Assembly: GCF_001641085.1 (NCBI RefSeq)
Contig: NZ_LXIE01000050.1
Location: forward strand, 124,001-188,000
Direction: 5' to 3'
From: Aequorivita soesokkakensis
Lineage (GTDB): Bacteria; Bacteroidota; Bacteroidia; Flavobacteriales; Flavobacteriaceae
DNA length: 64,000 bases
Shown here: positions 1-8,494 of the stretch, piece by piece
Layout of the letters: each line of letters begins with the position of its first letter
Position numbering within the stretch: the first letter of the stretch is position 1
Translations under genes and position numbers: made by a program
Notes under the pieces: model-generated
Told to the model about the DNA's origin: nothing
The model's database searches: none
The model's input: the letters and a program-made list of their open reading frames with translations, nothing else

Positions 1-1
1 G

Positions 2-622
2 TTGGGGCTTTTGGTATTTCCATCGCAGATTGTTCCTGTGATTGGTATTGGACTTTTAATATCGTTGTTTTTGATTTTTGTGGCACGTCCCGTAGCGGTT
101 TTTATAAGTTTGATTCCCTTTAAAATGAAACTTCGAAGGCGTTTCTATATTTCCTGGGTGGGTTTACGCGGGGCTGTGCCGATTGTGTTTGCAACCTATC
201 CATTATTGGCGGGAATCGATAAAGCGAATATGATTTTTAACATTGTATTTTTTATTTCGCTGACCTCCATTCTAATTCAGGGAACTACCCTTTCGGTAGT
301 CGCAAAATGGTTAAGGGTAAGTATTCCCAGTGAAGAGAAAAAAATATCTCCCTCTGAAAAATTTCTTGAGGAACATCCAAAAACTGAAATGCGGGAGATT
401 GGTATTGCAAAAGGGAACACGATTGTCGGCAAAAAGATTGTTGATATTGAATTCCCAAAAACAGCAATTATCGCAATGATAAAAAGAGACGACAAATACA
501 TCACTCCCAACGGAAACACGGTCATTAATGCAGATGATGTGCTCATCGTACTTTCCGAAACAAAAAAGGGAATCAAAAAAGTGTTTAAGGCATTGAATAT
601 CCATGAATTTTCAGCTGCCTAA
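2..622 (+). CDS. K+/H+ (CPA1-type) antiporter, C-terminal part only
   Basis: The gene is cut by the left edge, so the start at base 2 is only the limit of the window. The visible 206 residues begin with membrane helices of the cation:proton antiporter-1 fold, including the conserved stretch WVGLRGAVPIVFATYPL (about residues 52-68). After residue 110 comes a soluble TrkA-C/RCK_C-like domain (about 130-200). A CPA1 transporter followed by RCK_C is the arrangement of NhaP2/CvrA-type potassium/proton antiporters, which expel K+ or Na+ in exchange for protons at the cytoplasmic membrane; the RCK_C domain usually gates the transporter by ligand binding. The last 12 bases overlap the end of the convergent next gene. 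Ion specificity cannot be read from this fragment. Confidence 0.85.
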   Translation: MGLLVFPSQIVPVIGIGLLISLFLIFVARPVAVFISLIPFKMKLRRRFYISWVGLRGAVPIVFATYPLLAGIDKANMIFNIVFFISLTSILIQGTTLSVVAKWLRVSIPSEEKKISPSEKFLEEHPKTEMREIGIAKGNTIVGKKIVDIEFPKTAIIAMIKRDDKYITPNGNTVINADDVLIVLSETKKGIKKVFKALNIHEFSAA

Positions 623-1468
623 ATTTGAATAAGGGGTTTTGTAAATACTTTTTGCATCGTATTTTCTAGCTTCCTCAGCGTTCTCCAATTCTTTTTCAGA
701 ATAATTTAAATTGAAATGGGGCAGAATTTCGCTTTCGAATTTATTTGGAAATGAAGGATATTCCAAAAATAAATTATTTCCGAGCCGAATTTTTTCTATT
801 GCTTTTTTATGCGCTTCAACCATTGCGAATAGATAATTTTCCAATGATTCAAACTGCTTTTCTTCGCCCAAAAAATAATTTTGGAGCAAATTGGTGGGAT
901 GATAAAACCATTCCACAAACCCACGGCCCGATTTTAAAAGGCTTGCAACCACTTCCTCCGTTTTTCTATCTATAAAAATCCAAGGAACTTCGGGATATGC
1001 TTTTTGGAAAAGCTCGATAAAGAATACATTCCACGATGTAAGTTTGAAGACCACTTGTTCGGCTTCGTCCAGCCGCTGTAAATAGCTTTCAACTATAGTT
1101 TTTAAACTTTTTAAAAGTATTTTTTCTTCCAAATTGTAAAATATCGCGGATAGCAACAATCCGTTTATGGCTTCCGTTTCGGACACAACTCTTGTCTTTT
1201 TTGCTGCTCTAAACATATTAGCAAGCAGCGTTGAGCCGCAATGGGAAGTGTGAAAAATAAAACCTTTAAGCGGTAATAACCCTCTATTTTGTGAAATGGT
1301 TTCCTCAGTCAAATCGAGTTCTTTCCGAAGGGAATCTTTTGCGCGAAATATAGAAACCACATCATTAAAAAAAGGCGGGTCAAAAACTTCCGGGTGTAGT
1401 TTTTCAAAGATTGTAACCGGCGTTTCACTTACTTTCGTGTAGCTTGGAAAATATGCTGTTTTGGACAC
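611..1468 (-). CDS. sulfotransferase-like P-loop protein
   Basis: A 285-residue soluble protein with no signal peptide. Residues about 70-86 read FIFHTSHCGSTLLANMF, which fits the 5'-phosphosulfate (PAPS) binding loop of sulfotransferase-fold proteins: strand, then S/T-x-x-x-G-S/T-T, then helix. The later segment VPWIFIDRKTEEVVASLLKS fits the strand and helix that carry the 3'-phosphate contacts. Related bacterial proteins are often annotated only as sulfotransferase-like, and the substrate is unknown. It is convergent with the antiporter gene and overlaps it by 12 bp; upstream it is divergent from the esterase gene. It is a stand-alone gene and nothing nearby indicates its acceptor. Confidence 0.65.
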   Translation of the reverse strand: MSKTAYFPSYTKVSETPVTIFEKLHPEVFDPPFFNDVVSIFRAKDSLRKELDLTEETISQNRGLLPLKGFIFHTSHCGSTLLANMFRAAKKTRVVSETEAINGLLLSAIFYNLEEKILLKSLKTIVESYLQRLDEAEQVVFKLTSWNVFFIELFQKAYPEVPWIFIDRKTEEVVASLLKSGRGFVEWFYHPTNLLQNYFLGEEKQFESLENYLFAMVEAHKKAIEKIRLGNNLFLEYPSFPNKFESEILPHFNLNYSEKELENAEEARKYDAKSIYKTPYSNLGS

Positions 1469-1598
1469 TTTGTTATTTCAAATTATAAAAAGTGAAGCTA
1501 CAAAATCTAAAGCAAAAGCAATTAAAATATTTTAAGTGAAAGAAATATTTTCGGTTAACTTTGAAAATGGTTTAAATCACTGACTTAAAAATTTAATT

Positions 1599-2840
1599 AT
1601 GGGTAAACGGCTACTTAATTTTTTCCTTCTGTTTTTTGTTTTACAGAGCGGTTTTTCACAGGAAATTTCCATCGGGAAACGCGATAAGGTTTATTCTGAA
1701 ATACTTCAGCAAGACCGTGAGTTTTCAGTCTATTTTCCACCATCATATAATACCGCGGTAAACCAAAAATATCCCGTGCTTTATATTTTGGATGGCGATT
1801 ACAACTTTCAATATGTTGCTGGGATTTTGGAATTGCAGGGCGGAATCAGTGAAGTTATCCCAGAAATGATTTTGGTTGCAATCTCAGGAAAAGGAACCAA
1901 CGAGTACCGCAGAAACTGCAAACCAAAAATTGATGGTTTGGAAGATAGCGGAAACGCTGAGGAAATGGCAAGTTTTATTGAAAAGGAACTGATTCCGTAT
2001 GTAAACAAAAACTATAAAGCAGCCGATTATAAGATTCTTGGCGGCCATTCCGTGGGCGGTATTTTCGTTATAAATACTGCCATAAACCATCCCAATCTTT
2101 TCAATGATTACATAGCCATAAGTCCCGCGCTTTGGTGGGGAAAAAACGCGATGGAGAATGTAATGGAAAATACTTGGGGCAAAACCAAAAAAACCACAGC
2201 CAGTTTATACGTTTCGCTAGCCAATGAACAGGGAATGGGAGTTACTGAATTTCTAAAAAAAGTACCCGAAAATATTATGGCAAAAAATGTGAAATTTCAT
2301 CAATTTTCTTCTGAAATCCACAACTCGGTAGGTATGCCAACCTATGTTTGGGCGCTGGATGAAATTTTCAAAAACTGGTATGTAAAGGAAGAGTATTTTG
2401 GCTCTGCGGAAGCTTTAAAAAACCATTATTCCGAAGTTGAAAAACAATACGGCAGCATTTTCAACATTCCATATACCATTGTTGGTAATACACATTATAT
2501 GCTTCAAAAGAATGAAAAGGAGCGTACAAAAGTGCAAGCCGTTTTAAAGGAACTGAACCCAAATGCGTTAGTTCTTTTTAATACGTATAGGGCCGGAAAA
2601 CTTGTGGACAGTAAAGATTATGCTGAAGCTGAACAGCTTTTAAAAGATGCTTTGGCCATCAATCCAAACAATTTTGACAGTTACGATGTTTTGGCGAGGA
2701 TTAAAATGGCAAATGGCAATATTTCTGAAGCAAACGAAACCATTGATAAAGCTATAGGTTTGGCAAACAAACAACAGGCAAGACAGTGGCAAATTAACGA
2801 ACTGCTTGAAACAAAAGCCGAAATCAATAAAAAGCCGTAA
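1599..2840 (+). CDS. secreted alpha/beta-hydrolase esterase with C-terminal TPR
   Basis: 413 residues. A signal peptide (residues 1-20, ending SGFSQ) directs export. Residues about 25-290 form an esterase D/Fes-type alpha/beta hydrolase: YPVLYILDGDYNF near the oxyanion region and the nucleophile elbow GGHSVGG with Ser151. The C-terminal 80 residues look like two tetratricopeptide repeats (the unit DYAEAEQLLKDALAINPNN is typical). Relatives with this architecture are annotated as siderophore or carbohydrate esterases, but the substrate cannot be assigned. A TAACTTTG stretch about 40 bp upstream resembles the Bacteroidota -7 element (TAnnTTTG), though no clear -33 TTG is present. The DUF3124 lipoprotein gene follows after 20 bp and may be co-transcribed. 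Confidence 0.8.
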   Translation: MGKRLLNFFLLFFVLQSGFSQEISIGKRDKVYSEILQQDREFSVYFPPSYNTAVNQKYPVLYILDGDYNFQYVAGILELQGGISEVIPEMILVAISGKGTNEYRRNCKPKIDGLEDSGNAEEMASFIEKELIPYVNKNYKAADYKILGGHSVGGIFVINTAINHPNLFNDYIAISPALWWGKNAMENVMENTWGKTKKTTASLYVSLANEQGMGVTEFLKKVPENIMAKNVKFHQFSSEIHNSVGMPTYVWALDEIFKNWYVKEEYFGSAEALKNHYSEVEKQYGSIFNIPYTIVGNTHYMLQKNEKERTKVQAVLKELNPNALVLFNTYRAGKLVDSKDYAEAEQLLKDALAINPNNFDSYDVLARIKMANGNISEANETIDKAIGLANKQQARQWQINELLETKAEINKKP

Positions 2841-2860
2841 TTTTATAAGAATTAAATACA

Positions 2861-3400
2861 ATGGGAATCCTTTTTAAAATAACACAAATAACGGTCGTTC
2901 TATTTCTTTTCGGAATGCTTATGGGCTGTGATGACCCCAAGGAAATAAGCTCTTTTAACCCAAACCATTGGGAAGACCATTATGCAGACCCCGAAGTATT
3001 GGGGCTACTGAAGGATTCGCTGCAAAATGGAAAAACCTATTTGAGTATCTATTCGCATATCTATAGTTTTACTTTAGAAAAATCGCAAAATCTCACTGCA
3101 ATGGTCAGCCTCAGAAATGTAAGCGATAGCGATACAATTTATATTTCAAAAGCAGATTACTACAATACCAAAGGAGAATTGATACGTAGCTATTTTGAAA
3201 AGCCAATTCAACTTAAACCTGTGGAAACTGTTGAAATTGTTATAGACGAAACGGATGAGCACGGAGGTAGCGGAGCCAATTTTATTTTTGAATGGACTAC
3301 AAAAGCAACAACTCCCGAACCCATTTTTGAAGCAGTTATGACTTCGCTGCGGGGTTCGCAGGGATTGAGTTTTACAACACAGGGGAGAAGGATTGAGTGA
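2861..3400 (+). CDS. DUF3124 lipoprotein
   Basis: 179 residues with a lipoprotein signal peptide ending FGMLMGC (lipobox Cys23), so it is probably anchored in a membrane facing the periplasm. The mature part has the features I associate with DUF3124: a YLSIYSHIYSF segment near the start, then NVSDSDTIYISKADYYNTKGELIRSY, and an acidic DETDEHGGSGANFIFEW near residues 125-141. The predicted fold is mostly beta. The function of the family is unknown. It lies 20 bp after the esterase gene, consistent with one transcript. Confidence 0.7.
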   Translation: MGILFKITQITVVLFLFGMLMGCDDPKEISSFNPNHWEDHYADPEVLGLLKDSLQNGKTYLSIYSHIYSFTLEKSQNLTAMVSLRNVSDSDTIYISKADYYNTKGELIRSYFEKPIQLKPVETVEIVIDETDEHGGSGANFIFEWTTKATTPEPIFEAVMTSLRGSQGLSFTTQGRRIE

Positions 3401-3549
3401 AATATGAATTACGAGCGACGAATTACGAGTGACGAATGACGAAAGTGGAAATTAGAAATACGAAGTAAGAATCCCTAATCCCAAATCAACGAATCCCGAA
3501 TTCAGAATTCAGAATTGTTTTCGTTATTTTTGAAGCAAAGAAAAAGTTA
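3401..3549. repeat. degenerate simple repeats between genes
   Basis: About 150 bp of imperfect short direct repeats, with ACGAATTACGAG / ACGAGTGACGAATGACG units and then repeated AATCCC and GAATTCAGAATTCAG units. No reading frame. It looks like slippage-derived spacer and contains the short leader of yaaA. Confidence 0.5.
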
Positions 3550-4311
3550 ATGAAAATAGTTATCTCCCCAGCAAAAACGCTGGATTTTGAATCAAAACTT
3601 CCCACCACCCGCGCAACTCAACCCAAGTTTTTGGAGGAAGCTTCAATGATAAACGCCAAACTGGAACACAAAAGCAAAAAAGTCATCGGCAAATTGATGG
3701 ACATTAGTGATAAACTTGCAGAGCTAAATTATCAGCGTTATAAAGAGTTCACCCTTCCTTTTACAAAAGAAAATGCACGTCCAGCTGTTTATGCCTTTGC
3801 GGGTGATGTTTATATTGGTCTGGATGCCTACACAATTCCTTCGGAAAAACTTGACCTTTTGCAGGATTCTCTGCGGATCCTTTCGGGGATGTATGGAATG
3901 TTGCGTCCCTTGGATTTAATGCAGCCGTACCGCTTGGAAATGGGAACCAAACTCCCTATAAACCGAAAAAAGGATTTGTATTCCTTTTGGAAAAAAACAC
4001 TTACCGAAACTTTGAATGATGAATTGGAAGACGATGAGCTTTTCTTAAATCTTGCTAGTGTGGAATATTTCAATGCCATTGATGAAAAGAAATTGAAAGT
4101 GCCCGTTATTTCTCCAGTTTTTAAAGATTTCAAAAATGGCAAACTGAAAATAATTTCGTTCTTCGCCAAAAAAGCACGTGGCAGTATGAGCCGTTTTGCG
4201 ATTGATAAGAATGTAAAAACCTTGGATGAATTGAAAGCTTTTGATTATGATGGTTATGGTTTCAGTGAAGAATATACTGAAAAGGAGATTGAGCCTGTTT
4301 TTATTCGATAA
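3550..4311 (+). CDS. yaaA: peroxide stress protein YaaA
   Basis: 253 residues, the usual length of the YaaA/UPF0246 (DUF328) family. It begins [15 protein letters not shown], the diagnostic N-terminus, and contains [36 protein letters not shown] (two pieces of the most conserved block) and [18 protein letters not shown] near the C-terminus. In E. coli, YaaA lowers intracellular free iron during hydrogen peroxide stress and binds DNA in vitro. It is cytosolic with no signal peptide. The glycosylase-like gene starts 48 bp downstream on the same strand, so the two may share a transcript. Confidence 0.93.
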   Translation: MKIVISPAKTLDFESKLPTTRATQPKFLEEASMINAKLEHKSKKVIGKLMDISDKLAELNYQRYKEFTLPFTKENARPAVYAFAGDVYIGLDAYTIPSEKLDLLQDSLRILSGMYGMLRPLDLMQPYRLEMGTKLPINRKKDLYSFWKKTLTETLNDELEDDELFLNLASVEYFNAIDEKKLKVPVISPVFKDFKNGKLKIISFFAKKARGSMSRFAIDKNVKTLDELKAFDYDGYGFSEEYTEKEIEPVFIR

Positions 4312-4359
4312 ATCTAAAATCTAAGTGTCCAGAAATCTAATAATCTAGATATCTAAAAT

Positions 4360-5019
4360 TTGTTCCACCACATCCACCCATACCCGCCATTTATTCCCGA
4401 AAATGCAACCAAACTGATAGTGGGAACCCTTCCGCCACCACGTTTCACAACCGGGGAATTGAAAGAGGGCGATGTGGATTTTTGTTACGGCAGCCGCGAC
4501 GGACAATTATGGTTAATTTTGGATAAAATATTCGGTCTCGATTTAAAATTTGAAACCACCGCCGAAGCCATAAAGCAACGCGAACATTTTTTAATAAAAA
4601 GAGGTATTGGCATTTGTGATATGGTAGCTTCCGCCAAAAGAGAAAAAGTAGATGCTTCAGATATTGGTATGCTGGAAGTGGAATTGCGAGATTTGGTTGC
4701 CGTACTTCAGCAAAACCCGAAGATTGATACGCTGCTTTTCACGGGCGGAAACAGTAAAAATGGTTCAGAATATTTCTTCCGAAGAAAATTGAAGGAGTAC
4801 AATATTTCCCTGAAATTGGTTACCAACAAAGTGCCGCGAATACATACATTCCAACTTCCGGAAAACGGCAGAATTGTAAAAACCGTTTCATTAATTGCGC
4901 CCTCGGGAGCTGCAAATAGAGCTGTGGGTAGCCTTTCAGCTTATAAAAAAATGAAAGACGAATTCCCCGAAAAAACTACGATAGATTTTCGGGTAGAGCA
5001 ATACCGTCCGTTTTTCTAA
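4360..5019 (+). CDS. uracil-DNA glycosylase-superfamily protein
   Basis: 219 residues starting at a TTG codon; no in-frame ATG lies nearby and the N-terminus MFHHIHPYPPFIP reads as a natural start. Residues 17-28 (TKLIVGTLPPPR) fit motif A of the uracil-DNA glycosylase fold, and IAPSGAANRAVG near residues 179-190 fits the C-terminal DNA-intercalation motif. This pattern resembles the family of hypoxanthine or uracil glycosylases that remove deaminated bases in base-excision repair. Substrate (uracil or hypoxanthine) is not certain. It lies 48 bp after yaaA and its stop codon almost touches the end of the convergent FG-GAP gene. Confidence 0.65.
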   Translation: MFHHIHPYPPFIPENATKLIVGTLPPPRFTTGELKEGDVDFCYGSRDGQLWLILDKIFGLDLKFETTAEAIKQREHFLIKRGIGICDMVASAKREKVDASDIGMLEVELRDLVAVLQQNPKIDTLLFTGGNSKNGSEYFFRRKLKEYNISLKLVTNKVPRIHTFQLPENGRIVKTVSLIAPSGAANRAVGSLSAYKKMKDEFPEKTTIDFRVEQYRPFF

Positions 5020-5021
5020 TC

Positions 5022-8000
5022 CTACGATTTAAAACTAAAAATCTGCAAAGGAGCATTGTTGCTCACAACCATAAACATTTCATTGCCTTTTATTTTAATG
5101 GCCTTCATATTTTTTGCATCGCTGTCTATAAATGGTAAGTATTCTTTTGAATATTTAAAATTGCCTTTTCCATCTCCAAGCAATACATAACCGTAATTAC
5201 TGTCATAGCGAATGGTTTCAACCTCAGCATCATAAATGGCACCCACGCCCATAATGTCCATATTGCCATCATTGTTATAATCGCGCGGTATAAAAGAAAG
5301 TGTTGGGCCCAGTTGCGCTTCGTGCGGTAGGTTTGTAACCTTGAATTTTCCGCCACCCAGGTTTTCCGCATACATACTTTCAAAATCATGTGCAATAAGC
5401 TTAAAGGCATCTTTTAATTCTTCTTCGCCATAAATGTCCTTAAATTCCAATTGGGAAAATTCTTTATAGGTTTTAATTTTGTCCAATAGGAAGGGGTTTT
5501 GCTGGCTACTGCATTCTTTGCCACGAACGGGCACTACTTTGCCGTTGCTTATTTTGCTCATAGCAACATCAAAACTGCCGTTTTTGTCAAAATCTTTCGC
5601 CGAAATATATAGTGGTTTTTCTGCGGAAGGATGAAACTTATTGTTTCCGCCAATATTTCCAAAAACGTAATCCTCGTCGCCATCGCCGTCAAAATCTGCA
5701 GCACTGATACTAAACCACCAACCTTCGGTTTTTTCAAGGCCTGAAGTTGTATCATTGTGGGTAAACTTACCATTAGTGTTGTTAAAAATAGTTGGCCCCA
5801 TCCATTCGCCAGTTACCAAAAGATCTAAATCTTTATCGTTATCATAGTCCGTAAACACTGCGTCTGAAACCATTCCTATATTTTTTAGGGAAGGATTTTC
5901 GTCCGTTACATCTTTAAAAATTCCTTTTTCGTTTTTAAGAAGGAAAGAGCGGGGAGTGGTTGGGTATTTTTTAGGAACTACATTTCCGCCCACAAACAAA
6001 TCCATATCGCCATCGCCATCGTAATCTGCTGCTACAACACTTTTTCCGGATACCAACATAGTTGGCAACGCTTCTTTTTTATAGGTGAAATTTCCTTTGC
6101 CATCATTCATAAATAATCTGTCTTGCAGAAGCGGACTGTTTTCATCCAATTCATAACCAGCGCTTGCTACGTACAAATCTTGGTCACCATCCCCATCCGC
6201 ATCAAAAAAGATTGCGTTTGCATCTTCAAATTTTGCATTGTTTTTCCACAGCGCTTCGTTGGTTTTTGTAAAAGTACCGTCCGTTTTTTGAATATACGAA
6301 GCGGCTTCCGCGCCCGCGGCATTTCCTACGAAAAAGTCATCCAGTCCATCACCGTTTACATCTGCCACAGCTATTCCCGTTCCTTTTGTGGACTGTTTTT
6401 GCGGAATTAAAAGCTGAAGTGAAAAATCGTCAAAATCATTCTCTTTATGGATAAAACTGATTCCTAAGCTAGCCGGGTCAATGGAGGATTTTTTGGAGGT
6501 AGGGCTTAAATATGCCACGGAGCCTGTTCCCGCACTTTTATAATCGGCAGTGAGCATTTTGTTGGTTGCCGGATTTGGGAATTTAGATACTTTCCCGTCG
6601 GGCCATTGCACCACTACTTCATCCACATCGCTATTATTGCCAAGGCCAAAATGCAAAACATCTGTAACCGATGATTCAAATCCGCGGGCAAGATACAGTT
6701 GTTGATATTGAATAGTATCGGCTTTTTTAACGTAAACCTTAGCGCCAATTCCCACAGGATTGCTTTGTGGACCTTTCAGTTTCACTTGAATGAAATTGCT
6801 GTTTGCGTTGTTTCGGTATAGCCCTATTTCGTCGTTTATATTGTTTACTACCAAATCCAAATCGCCATCGTTATCAAGATCGGCATAGGCCGCGCCATTT
6901 GAAAAGGAAGGGTCTTCAAGCCCCCAATCTTTCATCATTTTGGTGAAAGTGAGGTCGCCATTGTTTTTAAATATATAGTTATCCAGTTTTTGTGAAGGAA
7001 GCATATCATTAACCGCTTCAAGTGTCATCGATTCGCCTTTCTCGTTTTTCTCCCGAATTTGTGTTCTAAAATCCTGATTTGTATAATCCTTATAAACACC
7101 GTTTGAAACGAATATATCTTTTAAACCATCATTGTCATAATCTGCAATGAGAGGTGCCCAGCTCCAATCTGTCTTTACAACACCACTAAATTGAGCCGTT
7201 TCGGTGAACTTGCCATTACCCAAATTGTATTGTAGCAAGTTGGCCATATATGCGTGGTGGTAGCCCACTTTCACCATCGACATAAAATTGGAAGTACTCA
7301 TAGAAGCCATATTCTGTTTGCTACGGGCGTAATTTTCTGCGGCCATATCCAGCGTGATGAGGTCTGGGTATAAATCGTTGTTCAAATCTGCATAGTCTGA
7401 ACCCATACTGTTGAAGGAAATATGGTTCATACGGCTATTGATTTCATTTTTGAAAGTGCCGTCTTTCTGGTTTATGTACATAATATCCGGTTCCAAATAA
7501 TCATTGGAAACATATATATCATCCCAGCCGTCGTTGTTAAAATCGCCAATCGCAGCAGCTAAGCCCCAAGATTTGTTATAGACTCCGGCTTCTCCCGTTA
7601 CTTTTGTGAAAATACTGCCGTCGTTTCGGTAAAGTTGGTCGCTGGTGGTTTCTTCAATTTGATGTTGAATCTCCCCGCTTATCTTTGTGTTGTTTTTAAA
7701 ATCATACCGATAGTTTACAACATATAAGTCAAGGTCGCCGTCCTTGTCATAGTCAAGTTGATACACTTGGGTGGTGTAGCCCGGATCGTCCAAGCCCCAT
7801 TTTTTTCCTTCTTCGGCAAAAGTGCCATCCTGTTTGTTTACAAAAAGAAGGTTTCTGCGGGCATTGTCATCATTTAGGGAGCCTGCTTTTGAAACGTAAA
7901 TGTCCAACCAGCCATCATTATTGATGTCCAGCATAGTCACTCCAGTTGAAAACCCATTGTAATCCTCAGTTTTTGAAGCTGTTGTTATATCTTCAAAATT

Positions 8001-8312
8001 TAGATTTCCTTTGTTTTTATACAATTTATTGGGTCCGAAATTGGAAACCAAATAAACGTCTTGCAGCCCGTCATTGTCAATATCGCCCACAGCAACCCCT
8101 GCTCCAGTATAGATATAAGGGTAGTTCAAAAAGTTAAAATCCATCGTTTCAACCACCGAGTTTTTAAAATGGATATTTGATTGTTCCGGAGTTATTTTTG
8201 AATATAAAGTGGTGGCGTCATCTGTGTATTTTGACGTGTTTTTCTTTTCCTCAGTCTTTGAGCATGAGAACGTTAATAATGAAAGTGCGATAAGGAAGTA
8301 CGGTGATTTCAT
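5022..8312 (-). CDS. FG-GAP/VCBS-repeat lipoprotein with ASPIC/UnbV domain
   Basis: 1096 residues. A lipoprotein signal (lipobox Cys17, LLTFSC) puts it on the cell envelope. Many DxDxDGxxD calcium-binding loops of FG-GAP/VCBS propeller blades run through the protein, for example GDIDNDGLQDVYLVSN, QLDYDKDGDLDLYVVN, AADYDGDGDMDLFVGG and AADFDGDGDEDYVFGN. Residues about 510-590 fit the ASPIC/UnbV domain (VGIGAKVYVKK, VVQWPDGKVSKF). Two propellers therefore flank an ASPIC domain. Such proteins are common in flavobacterial surface repertoires, sometimes next to SusC/SusD pairs, but none are adjacent here. The ligand is unknown and no catalytic motif is visible. Confidence 0.87.
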   Translation of the reverse strand: MKSPYFLIALSLLTFSCSKTEEKKNTSKYTDDATTLYSKITPEQSNIHFKNSVVETMDFNFLNYPYIYTGAGVAVGDIDNDGLQDVYLVSNFGPNKLYKNKGNLNFEDITTASKTEDYNGFSTGVTMLDINNDGWLDIYVSKAGSLNDDNARRNLLFVNKQDGTFAEEGKKWGLDDPGYTTQVYQLDYDKDGDLDLYVVNYRYDFKNNTKISGEIQHQIEETTSDQLYRNDGSIFTKVTGEAGVYNKSWGLAAAIGDFNNDGWDDIYVSNDYLEPDIMYINQKDGTFKNEINSRMNHISFNSMGSDYADLNNDLYPDLITLDMAAENYARSKQNMASMSTSNFMSMVKVGYHHAYMANLLQYNLGNGKFTETAQFSGVVKTDWSWAPLIADYDNDGLKDIFVSNGVYKDYTNQDFRTQIREKNEKGESMTLEAVNDMLPSQKLDNYIFKNNGDLTFTKMMKDWGLEDPSFSNGAAYADLDNDGDLDLVVNNINDEIGLYRNNANSNFIQVKLKGPQSNPVGIGAKVYVKKADTIQYQQLYLARGFESSVTDVLHFGLGNNSDVDEVVVQWPDGKVSKFPNPATNKMLTADYKSAGTGSVAYLSPTSKKSSIDPASLGISFIHKENDFDDFSLQLLIPQKQSTKGTGIAVADVNGDGLDDFFVGNAAGAEAASYIQKTDGTFTKTNEALWKNNAKFEDANAIFFDADGDGDQDLYVASAGYELDENSPLLQDRLFMNDGKGNFTYKKEALPTMLVSGKSVVAADYDGDGDMDLFVGGNVVPKKYPTTPRSFLLKNEKGIFKDVTDENPSLKNIGMVSDAVFTDYDNDKDLDLLVTGEWMGPTIFNNTNGKFTHNDTTSGLEKTEGWWFSISAADFDGDGDEDYVFGNIGGNNKFHPSAEKPLYISAKDFDKNGSFDVAMSKISNGKVVPVRGKECSSQQNPFLLDKIKTYKEFSQLEFKDIYGEEELKDAFKLIAHDFESMYAENLGGGKFKVTNLPHEAQLGPTLSFIPRDYNNDGNMDIMGVGAIYDAEVETIRYDSNYGYVLLGDGKGNFKYSKEYLPFIDSDAKNMKAIKIKGNEMFMVVSNNAPLQIFSFKS

Positions 8313-8494
8313 ATTGGTTTGGTTAATGGTCTAAAAAACAAATATATAAAAAGCTTGGGTTCGAAAATAGATATTTTTAAGCTATAATTTTTAACAAATA
8401 ACGGGTAATTTATACATTGAATTTAATTTTGCGATTAAGAAATAATTATGGTATTTTTAACCACTTTTTAACTATTAATTTAAATTAACAATTT